Shown: positions 27,664 through 36,317 of the stretch, piece by piece
How positions within the stretch are numbered: position 1 is the first letter of the stretch
How the letters are laid out: each line of letters opens with the position of its first letter
NCBI RefSeq assembly: GCF_001693815.1
Contig: NZ_MBQD01000011.1
Location: 1 to 64,000, forward strand
Reading direction: 5' to 3'
DNA length: 64,000 nt
DNA from: Tessaracoccus lapidicaptus
GTDB taxonomy: Bacteria; Actinomycetota; Actinomycetes; Propionibacteriales; Propionibacteriaceae
The notes under the pieces: generated by a model
Databases searched by the model: none
What the model saw: the letters and a program-made list of their open reading frames with translations, nothing else
Told to the model about the DNA's origin: nothing
Translations under genes and position numbers: made by a program

Positions 27664-28965
27664 ATGGCTTGGTTCACCCGGAAGAAGCAGGACGACGGCG
27701 TCGCGGCCGTCGAGGCACCGGTCGAGGAGGAGCCCCGCCTGCCGGAGCCTCCCCAGCTCGACGCGTCGGGTCTGCGCAGTGTCGCCGACCATCTGGCGTA
27801 CCTGCAGAGCCTCGTCGAGCCGCTGCGGCCCTTCGGGATGTCGCTGCTCGAGGCGTGGGACCAGGTGATGTGCGAGGACATCGACTCGATGATCAACGTG
27901 CCGCCCAACAGCACCGCCAAGATCGCCGGCTACGCCGTGCGAGCGGCCGACCTGGTCGACGACGAGGGACACCTCGCGCCGCCGCTCGAGATCGTCGACC
28001 TCGACGTGGAGCGGCTCCCGGTCGGAGGCGCGGCCACGGTCGCGCCCGGCGACGTCCTGCCCCGCGGCGCCACGGCGGTGCTGCCCGCCACGTTCGGGAC
28101 CGTCGAGGACGGCCGGGTGCGCCTCATCGAGCGGGTCTCCGACGGTGAGTATGTGCGGGCCGCCGGCGAACACCTGCGCTTCGGCACGCGGCTGCTCAGC
28201 GAGGGCGACGTGCTCGACGACCGCGGCATCGGCCTGCTGGCCAGCGCCGGCATCGACAAGGTGATGGTGCGGCCCAGGCCGCGCGTCGTGGTGGTGAGCT
28301 CCGGCGAGCATCTCGTCGAGCCCGGCCCGTCGGTCCAGCACGGTGAGGTGTCCGACGCGAACTCCTACATGGTCGCCGCGGCAGCCAAGGCGGCGGGCGC
28401 GACCGTCTTCCGGGTGGCCGTCCACTCCAACGAGCCGGACGCGATCCGGGAGGCCATCACGGACCAGCTGATCCGCGCGGACCTGGTGATCTCCACCACC
28501 GGCGGCCGGCGCGAGGACTACGAGGCCGTCGTCGACGTGATGTCGGAGCTGGGGCTCGTGGACTCGGTCAACGTGGCGATGTCGCCAGGCCGCACCCAGA
28601 CCTTCGGGCTGATCGGCGAGGACCGCGTGCCCATGCTCATGCTCCCCGGGAACCCGGTGAGCGCCTACGTGTCCTTCCACGCCTTCGCGCGGCCGCTGAT
28701 CCGCGCGCTGATGGGTGTGCGGGCCGAGCACCGCCCGGTCCGGGCCATCGCCGCGCAGGGCATGCGGTCCCACCGCGGACAGCTCCACCTGCTGCGCGGC
28801 CGCGTGACCATGGAGGGCTCCATCCGGCACGTCACGCAGGTGAGCGAGCCGTACGCGCTGGCCGAGCTGGCCGGGGCGAACGCCCTCATCGTGCTCGACG
28901 AGCACTCCGAGGTGGTCAACGCCGGCGAGGCGGTCAAGGTGTGGCTGCTCGACGAGGACGAGTGA
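27664..28965 (+). CDS. glp: Glp: MoeA/gephyrin-like protein, probable cell-division factor rather than Mo enzyme
   Basis: A 433-residue MoeA paralogue. The MoeA fold motifs remain (GYAVRAADL, STTGGRREDYEAV, MLPGNPVSAYVSF), but the catalytic NSAMDGYA-type Asp is replaced (NSTAKIAGYA, Ala88), and the N-terminus has an extra acidic, Pro-rich segment. In corynebacteria the syntenic MoeA-like protein Glp binds the FtsZ tail and partners the membrane receptor GlpR encoded nearby; mycobacterial moeA1 (Rv0994) has the same context. No moa or mob genes are here. A divisome role is inferred from synteny and the lost residue. Leaderless start at ATG 27664. Confidence 0.78.
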   Translation: MAWFTRKKQDDGVAAVEAPVEEEPRLPEPPQLDASGLRSVADHLAYLQSLVEPLRPFGMSLLEAWDQVMCEDIDSMINVPPNSTAKIAGYAVRAADLVDDEGHLAPPLEIVDLDVERLPVGGAATVAPGDVLPRGATAVLPATFGTVEDGRVRLIERVSDGEYVRAAGEHLRFGTRLLSEGDVLDDRGIGLLASAGIDKVMVRPRPRVVVVSSGEHLVEPGPSVQHGEVSDANSYMVAAAAKAAGATVFRVAVHSNEPDAIREAITDQLIRADLVISTTGGRREDYEAVVDVMSELGLVDSVNVAMSPGRTQTFGLIGEDRVPMLMLPGNPVSAYVSFHAFARPLIRALMGVRAEHRPVRAIAAQGMRSHRGQLHLLRGRVTMEGSIRHVTQVSEPYALAELAGANALIVLDEHSEVVNAGEAVKVWLLDEDE

Positions 28966-29045
28966 GCCGGAGACTTTCCGGACCAACCTGGCGACGCGCC
29001 GACCCCTGGCGGGCGAATCACACCGTTGTTGTTTAACGTGGGGGC

Positions 29046-29819
29046 GTGCTCGCCGGACTCCTCATCGCCATCGTCGTCGTCGTCGGTCTGGCCGTGGGTC
29101 TGCCCTGGGTTCTCAGCAGCCGCGACACGGACCAGGAACTCGAAGGCGACCCCACCGAACGGTTCTCCGACTCGGTGCGGATCCTCCACCGCGACGTCGT
29201 CGACGCCGTGGCCGAGGAGGACGCCGCCCGCGTGTCCACCCCCCTGACCAGGCGTGCCGACCTGCTGGAGCTGCGGATGGTGGCCCGGCAGGCGGCGCGC
29301 CGCCGCCTGGTGGTGCTCGCCGTCCTCGCGCTCGCCGTCGTGACCCTCACGGTGCTCGGGGCCCTGGGCATCACGCCGTGGGGGCCGGTGGCCATCCCCG
29401 CCGGCCTCATCGTCGCCTTCCTCGGCGTCGCCCGCTTCTCGGTCGTCGCGATGCACCGCGACCTCGACCAGCGGGCCGCGGTCCTCAAGGCCGGGTTCGA
29501 CGAGGACGAGGACACCGCCACCATCGATCTGACCGAACGGGAGAACACCGAGTCCGTGGAGATCTCGATCGACCTGTCGATGCCGACGACCATGGGCGCC
29601 CTGTGGGATCCCATCCCGGTCGTCCCGGCCACCTACGTCCAGCAGCCGCTGCTGCCGAGGACCGTGCGGACCATCGACCTGTCGGCGCCGGTGTCGGCCA
29701 CCTCGCCCTTCGTGCCGACGGCGGACAACCCGACGCACGAGGCGGTCGCGGACGAGGCCACCGGGCCGATGGAGACGGGTCGTGTCGCGGAGTTCCGGCC
29801 CCGCGCCGTCGGGGAGTAG
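29046..29819 (+). CDS. GlpR/SepX-like divisome membrane protein
   Basis: A 257-residue protein with one membrane helix at the N-terminus (residues 2-22), a charged cytosolic stretch, a hydrophobic hairpin (~86-135) and a long acidic Pro/Thr-rich C-terminal tail. This layout and position after the MoeA-like gene match the actinobacterial GlpR/SepX family (Rv0996 locus), which recruits Glp to the septum. A TAACGT hexamer at 29034-29039 lies 6 nt before the GTG, a leaderless start. Sequence identity to the family was not testable. Confidence 0.65.
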   Translation: MLAGLLIAIVVVVGLAVGLPWVLSSRDTDQELEGDPTERFSDSVRILHRDVVDAVAEEDAARVSTPLTRRADLLELRMVARQAARRRLVVLAVLALAVVTLTVLGALGITPWGPVAIPAGLIVAFLGVARFSVVAMHRDLDQRAAVLKAGFDEDEDTATIDLTERENTESVEISIDLSMPTTMGALWDPIPVVPATYVQQPLLPRTVRTIDLSAPVSATSPFVPTADNPTHEAVADEATGPMETGRVAEFRPRAVGE

Positions 29820-29836
29820 AGCCTGACCAGCGCGAC

Positions 29837-29866
29837 TTGGACGCCTCTCCGGGGTGGTGCTAAGCT
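29837..29866 (+). promoter_or_regulatory. Promoter of tRNA-Ala
   Basis: TTGGAC (29837-29842) and TAAGCT (29861-29866) are separated by 18 nt, and the tRNA begins 14 nt after the -10 element. Confidence 0.7.
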
Positions 29867-29880
29867 TCGTGATGCTTTAA

Positions 29881-29956
29881 GGGGCTATGGCGCAGTTGGT
29901 AGCGCGTCTCGTTCGCAATGAGAAGGTCAGGGGTTCGAATCCCCTTAGCTCCACCA
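29881..29956 (+). tRNA. tRNA-Ala (anticodon CGC)
   Basis: Standard cloverleaf: acceptor GGGGCTA/TAGCTCC with one G-U pair (G3-U70, the alanine identity element), D-arm GCGC...GCGC, anticodon loop TTCGCAA giving CGC, T-arm AGGGG-TTCGAAT-CCCCT, discriminator A and encoded CCA. Confidence 0.95.
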
Positions 29957-29966
29957 CAACCGGGTT

Positions 29967-31463
29967 TCACGCCCCGCCCAACTCCAGCAGGTCATCGACC
30001 CGCCACTCACCCTCCCGCGATTGCCAGCTGAGCCTCGCGCTGCCGTCGGCCAGAGTGATCGCCGCCTCCACCACGCAGGTCGGGTCCACGACACCCCGCC
30101 GTCGCATGGTCAGGGTCGTGCCGTCCAACTCGACCTCCAACGCGCCGTCGAAGGCGGGCAGCGTCGACCGCAGCCGGCAGAGCGCCATCAGTGCCCGCAC
30201 CACGGGTCGCGCCAGCGCCTCGTCGATCTCGTCGACCGTGTAGTGGTGCCGGTTGATGTCGCGGCCCACGCTGGTGCGCCGCAACAGATCCAGGTCGTTG
30301 CCCCCGGCCAGCGCGCCCACGTAGTAGACCTGCGGTACCCCCGGCGTGAGGAACTGGATGAGTCGCGCCGCCAGGTACCTGCGGTCGTCGCCGACGGCGT
30401 CGTAGAACGTCGAGTTCACTTGATAGAGGTCCAGGTTGGAGGCCGCCGCACCCGTCGCCTGGCGCGACGCGCCGCCGGTGCGCTCGTGGATGCCCTCCAC
30501 CAGGGCGTCGATCTGGTCCGGGGTCAGCAGCCCGGGCCGCGGCGGGTCGCCCGGTTCGACCGTCTGGTCGGCGCCGACGTCGATGACACCGATGCCGTCG
30601 TGCGTGTCGAGCACCGTGACGCAGTTGGTGGGGCGGATCCGTAGCCACTCCATCAGGGGGGCTCCGTCGCCGGTGTAGAGGGCGTGCAGCACGAGCGGCG
30701 GGAGGGCGAAGTCGTAGACGAGGTCCACCTTCTCGGCGATCTCGATCTGCCGCTGGTAGTAGGAGTGCACCTCTACCAGCACCTCGGCGCCGCGGGTGCG
30801 GGCCTGGTCGGCGAAGCCGGCGATGAACCGGTAGGTCTCCGGCGTCATGAACGAGGTGGTACCGGGGGTCTTGACCGCGTAGCCGACGGCGTCGAGCCGG
30901 ACCAGCTTCACGCCGCCGCCCGTCACGGCGTCCAGGACGGACTCGAGGTACTCGCGGCCCGTGTGTGTGGAGATGTCGATGTCGATCTGCTGGGGTGTGA
31001 ACGTCGTCCACACGTAGCGCAGGCGGTCGCCCAACCGGATCGCTGTGAACGGCAGGCCCGGCCGCGGCCGGTAGATCCTGGCCAGGTCCTCCTCGCGTGC
31101 GCCGTCGGGGAACACCGAGCCCATGGTCAGGAACAGCTCGGCCCACGGCGAGGCGTCCCCGCGCTCCCGGACGTCGAGGAACTGGGGCGAGTCGGAGGAG
31201 ACGTGATTGACGATGAGGTCCGCCATCACCTCGTGGGTCGCGGCCAGGTCCGCGACATCGCCCCAGGTCCCGAGCCGGGGGTCGACGGCGGTGTGGTCGA
31301 TGGGATCGAAGCCCGCGTCCGCCCCGTCGAACGGGACGTAGAACGGAAGGATGTGCACGCCGCCGAAGGCGCCCGCGAACCGGGTGCGCAACACCTCCCT
31401 CAGGCCCCGGATCGAGCCGCCCAAGCGGTCGGCGTAGGCGATGAGCTGTACCTGGTTGCGCAT
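29967..31463 (-). CDS. Sucrose phosphorylase (GH13 subfamily 18)
   Basis: Splits sucrose with phosphate into glucose-1-phosphate and fructose. The 498-residue sequence closely follows the bifidobacterial enzyme (VQLIAYADRLGG, HILPFYVPFDGADAGFDPIDH, PGVPQVYYVGALAG). Catalytic residues are present: nucleophile D191 (VRLDAVGY), acid/base E231 (VLVEVHSYY) and D289 (LDTHDGIG). GGGAGGA precedes ATG 31463. It is not clustered with a sucrose transporter, so its sugar supply is unclear. Glucose-1-phosphate produced could feed the UGP enzyme encoded 5 kb away. Confidence 0.94.
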   Translation of the reverse strand: MRNQVQLIAYADRLGGSIRGLREVLRTRFAGAFGGVHILPFYVPFDGADAGFDPIDHTAVDPRLGTWGDVADLAATHEVMADLIVNHVSSDSPQFLDVRERGDASPWAELFLTMGSVFPDGAREEDLARIYRPRPGLPFTAIRLGDRLRYVWTTFTPQQIDIDISTHTGREYLESVLDAVTGGGVKLVRLDAVGYAVKTPGTTSFMTPETYRFIAGFADQARTRGAEVLVEVHSYYQRQIEIAEKVDLVYDFALPPLVLHALYTGDGAPLMEWLRIRPTNCVTVLDTHDGIGVIDVGADQTVEPGDPPRPGLLTPDQIDALVEGIHERTGGASRQATGAAASNLDLYQVNSTFYDAVGDDRRYLAARLIQFLTPGVPQVYYVGALAGGNDLDLLRRTSVGRDINRHHYTVDEIDEALARPVVRALMALCRLRSTLPAFDGALEVELDGTTLTMRRRGVVDPTCVVEAAITLADGSARLSWQSREGEWRVDDLLELGGA

Positions 31464-31507
31464 GGTTCCTCCCGATGCACCCGATCCACTCAGACTACGC
31501 CGGCGCC

Positions 31508-32698
31508 TCAGCCCACGCAGGCCTGCGTGTCGACCTCGGCGGTGGCCGTGGCGGCCCCGTCGACGAGCGCGTCCGTCTGTGCGGTGGTGAGGGCGTAGGT
31601 GGTGTCGGGGTCGACCAGTGACACGGCGAACACCGTTCCGGCCACCTCGCCCGCCTCGGTGAGCAGTGGGCCGCCGGAGTTGCCCGGCTCCGCGACGGCG
31701 CGCAGCGCGTACACCTCCCGCAGCACCCCGGTGGAGCCGTAGATGTCGTCGCCGTTGGCGTCGAGTGTCCCGCGCACGCGCCCGGAGGTGACGGTGTAGG
31801 GCCCGCCGCCCGGATAGCCCGCGACCGCCACGGCGGCGCCCGTGTCCAGCGCGCCGGCGCGGACCAAGGGCTGCGCGCCCAGACCGGGGACGTGCAGGAC
31901 CGCGAGGTCCAGGTCCGGATCGAAGGCGACGACCGTGGCCGCCAGTTCCCGCCCGTCGACAGCGACGGTCACGTCGTCCGAGCCCGCGACAACGTGCGCG
32001 TTCGTCACGACGCGCTCGGGAGCGCTGACCCAGCCGCTGCCGGAGCTCGCGGCGAACGGCCCGCGGCACTCCGGCACGGGCGCGGTGATCCGCAGGACAC
32101 CGTCGGCGGCCGCCTGGACGCCGGGCAGCTGGGCCGTGGCGCCGTCAGGTGCGGGCACGGGGAGGTCCGGTTCGGGGAAGAGTCCGCTGAAGACGCGCGG
32201 GAAGCCGGCGGCGTCGAGCACGGCCGTGAGGCGCGCAGCCTGCCGGGTGGCCTCCGCCGGCAGCATCCTGCCGAGGGTGGCCAAGGTGGGGGACTGGTCG
32301 ATGGCCTTGGCCCACGGGGTGGGGGCGATGGGCTTGACGGCGGCCGCCAGGACCCCGATGACCAGCCCCGAGACCAGCACGGCACCGGCGGCGCCCAAGA
32401 CTGCGTCGACGGGGTGCGGCCGCCGCGGCCCGCGCAGCGACCGTCCGATCGATCCGATGACGGCGTCGCCGAGGGAGGCGCCGAGGACCGCGGCGCCGAT
32501 GAGAGCCAGCGTCTGAGCGACGAGCGACCAGTCGGCCCCGAACGCGGCCAGCAGCCTCGGACCGGCCCACAGCCCGCCGACGATGCCGACCACGGTGCCG
32601 ACGAGCGAGAACGCCCCCGCCACCAGCCCGGTGCGCCAGCCGCGCAGCGCGTAGCCGAGCAGGAGCACGACGATGACGACGTCGAGGATCCCAGGCAT
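31508..32698 (-). CDS. marP: MarP-like membrane serine protease (CvpA domain plus trypsin-like domain)
   Basis: A 396-residue protein: four N-terminal membrane helices of the CvpA/colicin V type (residues ~1-125), a linker, then a periplasmic chymotrypsin-like protease. The catalytic triad is visible: H235 (VTNAHVV), D264 (DLDLAVLHV), S341 (EPGNSGGPL). Two cysteines, C211 and C394, match the regulatory disulfide known in M. tuberculosis MarP (Rv3671c), a protease for acid and oxidative resistance. AGGAGG before ATG 32698 fixes the start. Confidence 0.88.
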   Translation of the reverse strand: MPGILDVVIVVLLLGYALRGWRTGLVAGAFSLVGTVVGIVGGLWAGPRLLAAFGADWSLVAQTLALIGAAVLGASLGDAVIGSIGRSLRGPRRPHPVDAVLGAAGAVLVSGLVIGVLAAAVKPIAPTPWAKAIDQSPTLATLGRMLPAEATRQAARLTAVLDAAGFPRVFSGLFPEPDLPVPAPDGATAQLPGVQAAADGVLRITAPVPECRGPFAASSGSGWVSAPERVVTNAHVVAGSDDVTVAVDGRELAATVVAFDPDLDLAVLHVPGLGAQPLVRAGALDTGAAVAVAGYPGGGPYTVTSGRVRGTLDANGDDIYGSTGVLREVYALRAVAEPGNSGGPLLTEAGEVAGTVFAVSLVDPDTTYALTTAQTDALVDGAATATAEVDTQACVG

Positions 32699-32789
32699 GT
32701 GGCCCTCCTTCCGGGCGTAGCTCAAGGGTGCCACCACCGCCAGGTGACCCCGGGTGGACAACGTTTCCCAGTGGGGGTTGACTGTCCCG

Positions 32790-34121
32790 GTGAGCCGCGT
32801 CCGCAACCCCATGATCGTCACCCTGCTGGGGTTGCGCGGCAACGGCCGCGCATCGGTCTACACGGAGCCCCTGTGGGGCCTGTCGATGCAGCTGGTCCTG
32901 CCCTACGCGTCGGTGTTCATGCTCGCGCTGGGGGTCCGCGACGCGGAGATCGGCCTGTTGGCGACCATCTCGATGCTGTCCCAGGTGGTGTTCGGGCTGC
33001 TGAGCGGCGTCATCACGGACAAGCTCGGCCGGCGGATGACGACGGCGCTGTTCGACATCGTCGCCTGGTCCATCCCGTGCTTCATCTGGGCGTTCGCGCA
33101 GAACTTCTGGTGGTTCCTCGCCGCGTCCCTCATCAACGGCGCCTGGCAGGTCACGCAGAACTCCTGGGACTGCCTGCTCGTCGAAGACGTGGATCGCGCC
33201 GAGATCCCCAAGGTCTATTCGCTGGTGAAGGTCGCGGCCGAGTTCAGCGCGCTCTTCGCTCCCATCGCCGCCTTCCTGGTGTCCAGCCTCGGCCTCGAGT
33301 TGGCCGTGCGGATCCTGTACCTCAACGCGTTCTTCATCATGTCGGTCAAGATCTGGCTGCTCTACCGCTACACCACCGAGACGGCGACGGGCCGCATCCG
33401 GATGGAGCAGACCCGCGGGGTGAGTATCTGGCGGTCGCTGGCCGAGTACCGCGGCGTCCTCGGGCTGATCGTCCATTCGAAGGGAACGATCTTCTCCCTC
33501 GCCATCGCCGCCATCGTCGGCGCGGTGGCGCTCGTGAACGCCACCTTCTGGCAGGTCGTCATCAACCAGCGCCTCGGAGTGCCGGACGCGCTGCTGCCGT
33601 TCTTCCCGATGGTCCGCTCCCTGCTGTCGGTGCTGTTCTTCTTCACCCTCATCCCGATGCTCACCCACTCGCGGCACCTCAAGGCCCCCACCCTGATCGG
33701 TTTCGCGGTGTACCTGACCGGCCAACTCCTGCTCGTCGGCATCCCATCACCCGACGGCGCCGCAGAGGTTTCCACCTACGCGCTGCTGGGCGTGTGCCTG
33801 CTGTTGGACGCCTTCGGAGGCGGGATCCTGTTCATGTTGGCGGAATCGCTGGTGGCGCTGCACGTCGACCGGCATGAGCGCTCCCGTGTCATGGCCATCC
33901 AGCGCACCGTCGTCATGCTCATGACCGCACCGTTCGGGTGGATCAGCGGCTGGCTGTCGGGGATGGACCGCAGCTGGCCGTTCCTCCTGACGTCGGCCCT
34001 GCTCGTGCTCGGCCTGGTGGTGGCCGGGTTCCTCTGGGTCACGACGCACGGTGAGCACGACGATGAGGATCCGCTCGGCATCGAGGACGCGGTCCCCGGC
34101 GGGGGCGCGCCGGGCGCGTAG
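32790..34121 (+). CDS. Major facilitator superfamily transporter
   Basis: A ~443-residue protein with about 12 membrane segments and the MFS loop motif between helices 2 and 3 (SGVITDKLGRRMTTALFD). The substrate is not apparent; its closest style is uncharacterised bacterial MFS permeases. The start is uncertain: GTG 32790, GTG 32754 and ATG 32811 are possible, none with a good ribosome binding site. The C-terminus is acidic. Its stop codon supplies part of the next gene's -10 hexamer. Confidence 0.82.
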   Translation: MSRVRNPMIVTLLGLRGNGRASVYTEPLWGLSMQLVLPYASVFMLALGVRDAEIGLLATISMLSQVVFGLLSGVITDKLGRRMTTALFDIVAWSIPCFIWAFAQNFWWFLAASLINGAWQVTQNSWDCLLVEDVDRAEIPKVYSLVKVAAEFSALFAPIAAFLVSSLGLELAVRILYLNAFFIMSVKIWLLYRYTTETATGRIRMEQTRGVSIWRSLAEYRGVLGLIVHSKGTIFSLAIAAIVGAVALVNATFWQVVINQRLGVPDALLPFFPMVRSLLSVLFFFTLIPMLTHSRHLKAPTLIGFAVYLTGQLLLVGIPSPDGAAEVSTYALLGVCLLLDAFGGGILFMLAESLVALHVDRHERSRVMAIQRTVVMLMTAPFGWISGWLSGMDRSWPFLLTSALLVLGLVVAGFLWVTTHGEHDDEDPLGIEDAVPGGGAPGA

Positions 34122-34130
34122 CCTGGACGG

Positions 34131-34727
34131 ATGACTGAGCCGAGGAAGCCCCGCCGCCCCGCCCTCCGCGAGCCCGCGGTGCTCGACGTCATGGGGGAGG
34201 GGGTCGACCCCGTGGCCGACCTCCACGCGGCGCACGAGAGTGCCGCGGTCCTCCTGGGCGTCGGGCGCGAGCGGCGCGATCCGGAGGTCACGAACCGTCT
34301 GCTCGCCGTCGTCGACGAGGTGGGCATCACGACGTTGGCCGACCTGTGGGCGGCGCGGCCGGCTCGTTCGCTCCCCGGAGTGCTGTACCGCCTCTACGTG
34401 CTGCGGGAGTGGGTGCGTGCTGAGCCCGACCAGGCCGCGCGCCAATACGCCGCCGGGACGCACTTCTCCGAGCCCAACCACGCCGTCGCGGGCGCGGACC
34501 CGACGGGCCCCGACGCCGTGCGGCGCGTGATCGACGACATCCTGCGCGGCGTCTTCGACGGGGACTTCGGCCTCGCGATGGAACGCGCCGCGGCGTTCGC
34601 CCGGGTGGTGTCGGCCGGCCGAGACAACCTCGTCACGCGCGACGGCCACCTCTCCGGCAACCTCATGGTCCTGGCCGACGACCTCGCCGCCAGCGCCAAG
34701 CTGTGGCGGGCCGGCGCGCTCGAGTGA
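34131..34727 (+). CDS. Conserved hypothetical protein
   Basis: A 198-residue soluble, mainly helical protein with no domain I recognise. Repeated features are an Arg/Pro-rich start, a LADLWAARPARSLPGVLYRLYVLREW helix region and an acidic central part. The start ATG 34131 lies 6 nt after TAGCCT (34119-34124), a hexamer formed by the stop codon of the MFS gene, which fits a leaderless transcript. It could also be cotranscribed with the MFS gene. Confidence 0.65.
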   Translation: MTEPRKPRRPALREPAVLDVMGEGVDPVADLHAAHESAAVLLGVGRERRDPEVTNRLLAVVDEVGITTLADLWAARPARSLPGVLYRLYVLREWVRAEPDQAARQYAAGTHFSEPNHAVAGADPTGPDAVRRVIDDILRGVFDGDFGLAMERAAAFARVVSAGRDNLVTRDGHLSGNLMVLADDLAASAKLWRAGALE

Positions 34728-34735
34728 CGCGCGGT

Positions 34736-34763
34736 TTGCGTCGCGGGCTGTGGCGGGTATTCT
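34736..34763 (+). promoter_or_regulatory. Promoter of the nhaA leader transcript
   Basis: TTGCGT (34736-34741) and TATTCT (34758-34763, preceded by GGG as an extended element) are 16 nt apart. A start about 7 nt downstream would coincide with G34771, the first base of the leader's closing stem. Confidence 0.6.
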
Positions 34764-34770
34764 CGGCGAA

Positions 34771-34962
34771 GTGCCGAGCCGCGGTAGCCCCGGGCTCCAA
34801 CCTTCGCCGCTGAGAGCGGCCACGCGCCGAGAGGCGCTCCCGGCTCGGCACCCCACTCTTCCCCCGGCGCGGACGCGCTGGGGGATCCCGCGGCGGGTTC
34901 GGTAATCTTGCCCCTTGGAGTGTCGGGAAGTCTGGTCGACGTCGTGTTCGGCGAACCCGCCG
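34771..34962 (+). ncRNA. Structured nhaA leader RNA, candidate alkali-metal (nhaA-I-like) riboswitch
   Basis: P1 closes perfectly over 11 bp (34771-34781 with 34841-34851). Inside it are GCCGC/GCGGC (34806-34810, 34816-34820, loop TGAGA) and GCGCC/GGCGC (34824-34828, 34833-34837, loop GAGA). A second 11-pair hairpin follows (34860-34870 with 34875-34885, loop GGAC), then another perfect 11-bp long-range stem (34891-34901 with 34952-34962) ending 13 nt before the ribosome binding site. This looks like an aptamer plus an expression platform. Published nhaA-associated RNA classes sense Li+ or Na+; membership was recalled, not aligned. Confidence 0.6.
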
Positions 34963-34987
34963 CACCGGCCGACCGGAAGGAGCCCGT

Positions 34988-36280
34988 GTGACCCCGACCC
35001 CCGAGACCATCAGCCCTCGCCAGCGACTGCGCCGCTGGGTGACGCTCGAGACCACCAGCGGTGTCCTCCTGCTGATCGCCGCCGTGCTGGCCCTCATCTG
35101 GGCCAACTCGCCCTGGTACGAGTCCTACCTGGCGCTGTCGAAGACCGTCGTCGGCCCGGAATCGCTCCACCTCGACCTGTCGCTGGCGAAGTGGGCCGCG
35201 GACGGCCTGCTGGCCGTGTTCTTCTTCATCGTCGGCGTCGAACTGAAGCACGAGATCGTCGCCGGCAGCCTGCGCTCACCGCGCGAGGCCGGTGTCCCGG
35301 TGTTCGCCGCGGTCGGCGGCATGGCAGTGCCAGCGATCATCTACACGATCGTCATCCTGTGGGCGGGGGACCGGACCGCCTTGTCCGGCTGGGCCATCCC
35401 GACGGCCACCGACATCGCCTTCGCGATCGCCGTCCTGGCCATCTTCGGCCGGGGCCTGCCGCGCGCCCTGCGCACCTTCCTCCTGACGCTGGCCGTCGTC
35501 GACGACCTGCTCGCCATCATCGTGATCGCCGTGTTCTACACCGACGGGCTGCAGCCGCTGTGGCTTCTCGCCTCCTTGGCCGTGATCGCGGTGTTCGCCT
35601 TCGTTGTGCGGTCGCGGCGTCCCTCGCCGTGGCTGCTGCTGCCGCTGGCCGCGGTGGCCTGGGCGATCATGCATGCCTCCGGCGTCCACGCGACCATCGC
35701 GGGTGTCCTCCTCGGCTTCACCGTGCCCGCGCTGCTGGTGCACGGCGAGGACCACCCCCGCACGCACCACTACGAGCAGGCCGTCCGGCCGTTCTCGTCG
35801 GGCATCGCCCTGCCGCTGTTCGCGTTCTTCTCGGCGGGCGTGTCCCTCGTGGAGGGCGACGGCGCCGCCAGCCTGTTCGCGCAGCCGGTGGTCCTGGCGA
35901 TCGTGCTCGGCCTCGTGGTCGGCAAGGTGATCGGCGTGCTGGGCGTCACGGCGCTGGTGACCCGCGTGACGCCGCTGCGGCTCCCGGACAGCATCGGCCT
36001 GCGTGACCTGCTGCCCATCGGGTTCCTCACCGGCATCGGCTTCACGGTGTCGCTGCTCATCGCCGAACTCTCGTTCCCGGATGAGGAGCACACGGCCGCC
36101 GCCAAGCTGGCGATCCTGCTCGCCTCGCTGATCGCGGCCGTGCTCGGTGCTAGCTTCCTGCGTTGGGACGCCCGCAAGCTCCGCAGCCGCGACATGAACG
36201 AGGACGGCGTGCCGGACACGAAGACCGAGATCATCCGCGATGCCCGCGACGTCTCCGACGACGTCGACCCCGTCCACTGA
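34988..36280 (+). CDS. nhaA: Na+/H+ antiporter NhaA
   Basis: A 430-residue inner-membrane antiporter that expels Na+ (or Li+) in exchange for protons. About 12 membrane helices are seen. The paired aspartates of the ion site are D172-D173 (LAVVDDLLAI), and PTATDIAFAIAVL and the C-terminal GFTVSLLIAELSF are family signatures. GGAAGGAG (34975-34982) precedes GTG 34988. A structured leader lies upstream. The C-terminal ~30 residues are charged and cytosolic. Confidence 0.96.
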   Translation: MTPTPETISPRQRLRRWVTLETTSGVLLLIAAVLALIWANSPWYESYLALSKTVVGPESLHLDLSLAKWAADGLLAVFFFIVGVELKHEIVAGSLRSPREAGVPVFAAVGGMAVPAIIYTIVILWAGDRTALSGWAIPTATDIAFAIAVLAIFGRGLPRALRTFLLTLAVVDDLLAIIVIAVFYTDGLQPLWLLASLAVIAVFAFVVRSRRPSPWLLLPLAAVAWAIMHASGVHATIAGVLLGFTVPALLVHGEDHPRTHHYEQAVRPFSSGIALPLFAFFSAGVSLVEGDGAASLFAQPVVLAIVLGLVVGKVIGVLGVTALVTRVTPLRLPDSIGLRDLLPIGFLTGIGFTVSLLIAELSFPDEEHTAAAKLAILLASLIAAVLGASFLRWDARKLRSRDMNEDGVPDTKTEIIRDARDVSDDVDPVH

Positions 36281-36288
36281 GGCCACGG

Positions 36289-36317
36289 GCCCGCGCGGTC
36301 AGGGGACCGGCGCGGGC
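36289..36317. terminator. Hairpin between convergent nhaA and flavin reductase genes
   Basis: GCCCGCGC (36289-36296) pairs with GCGCGGGC (36310-36317), extended inside by GGT/ACC with one bulged G. It overlaps the 3' end of the flavin reductase gene. No U tract. Confidence 0.55.
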
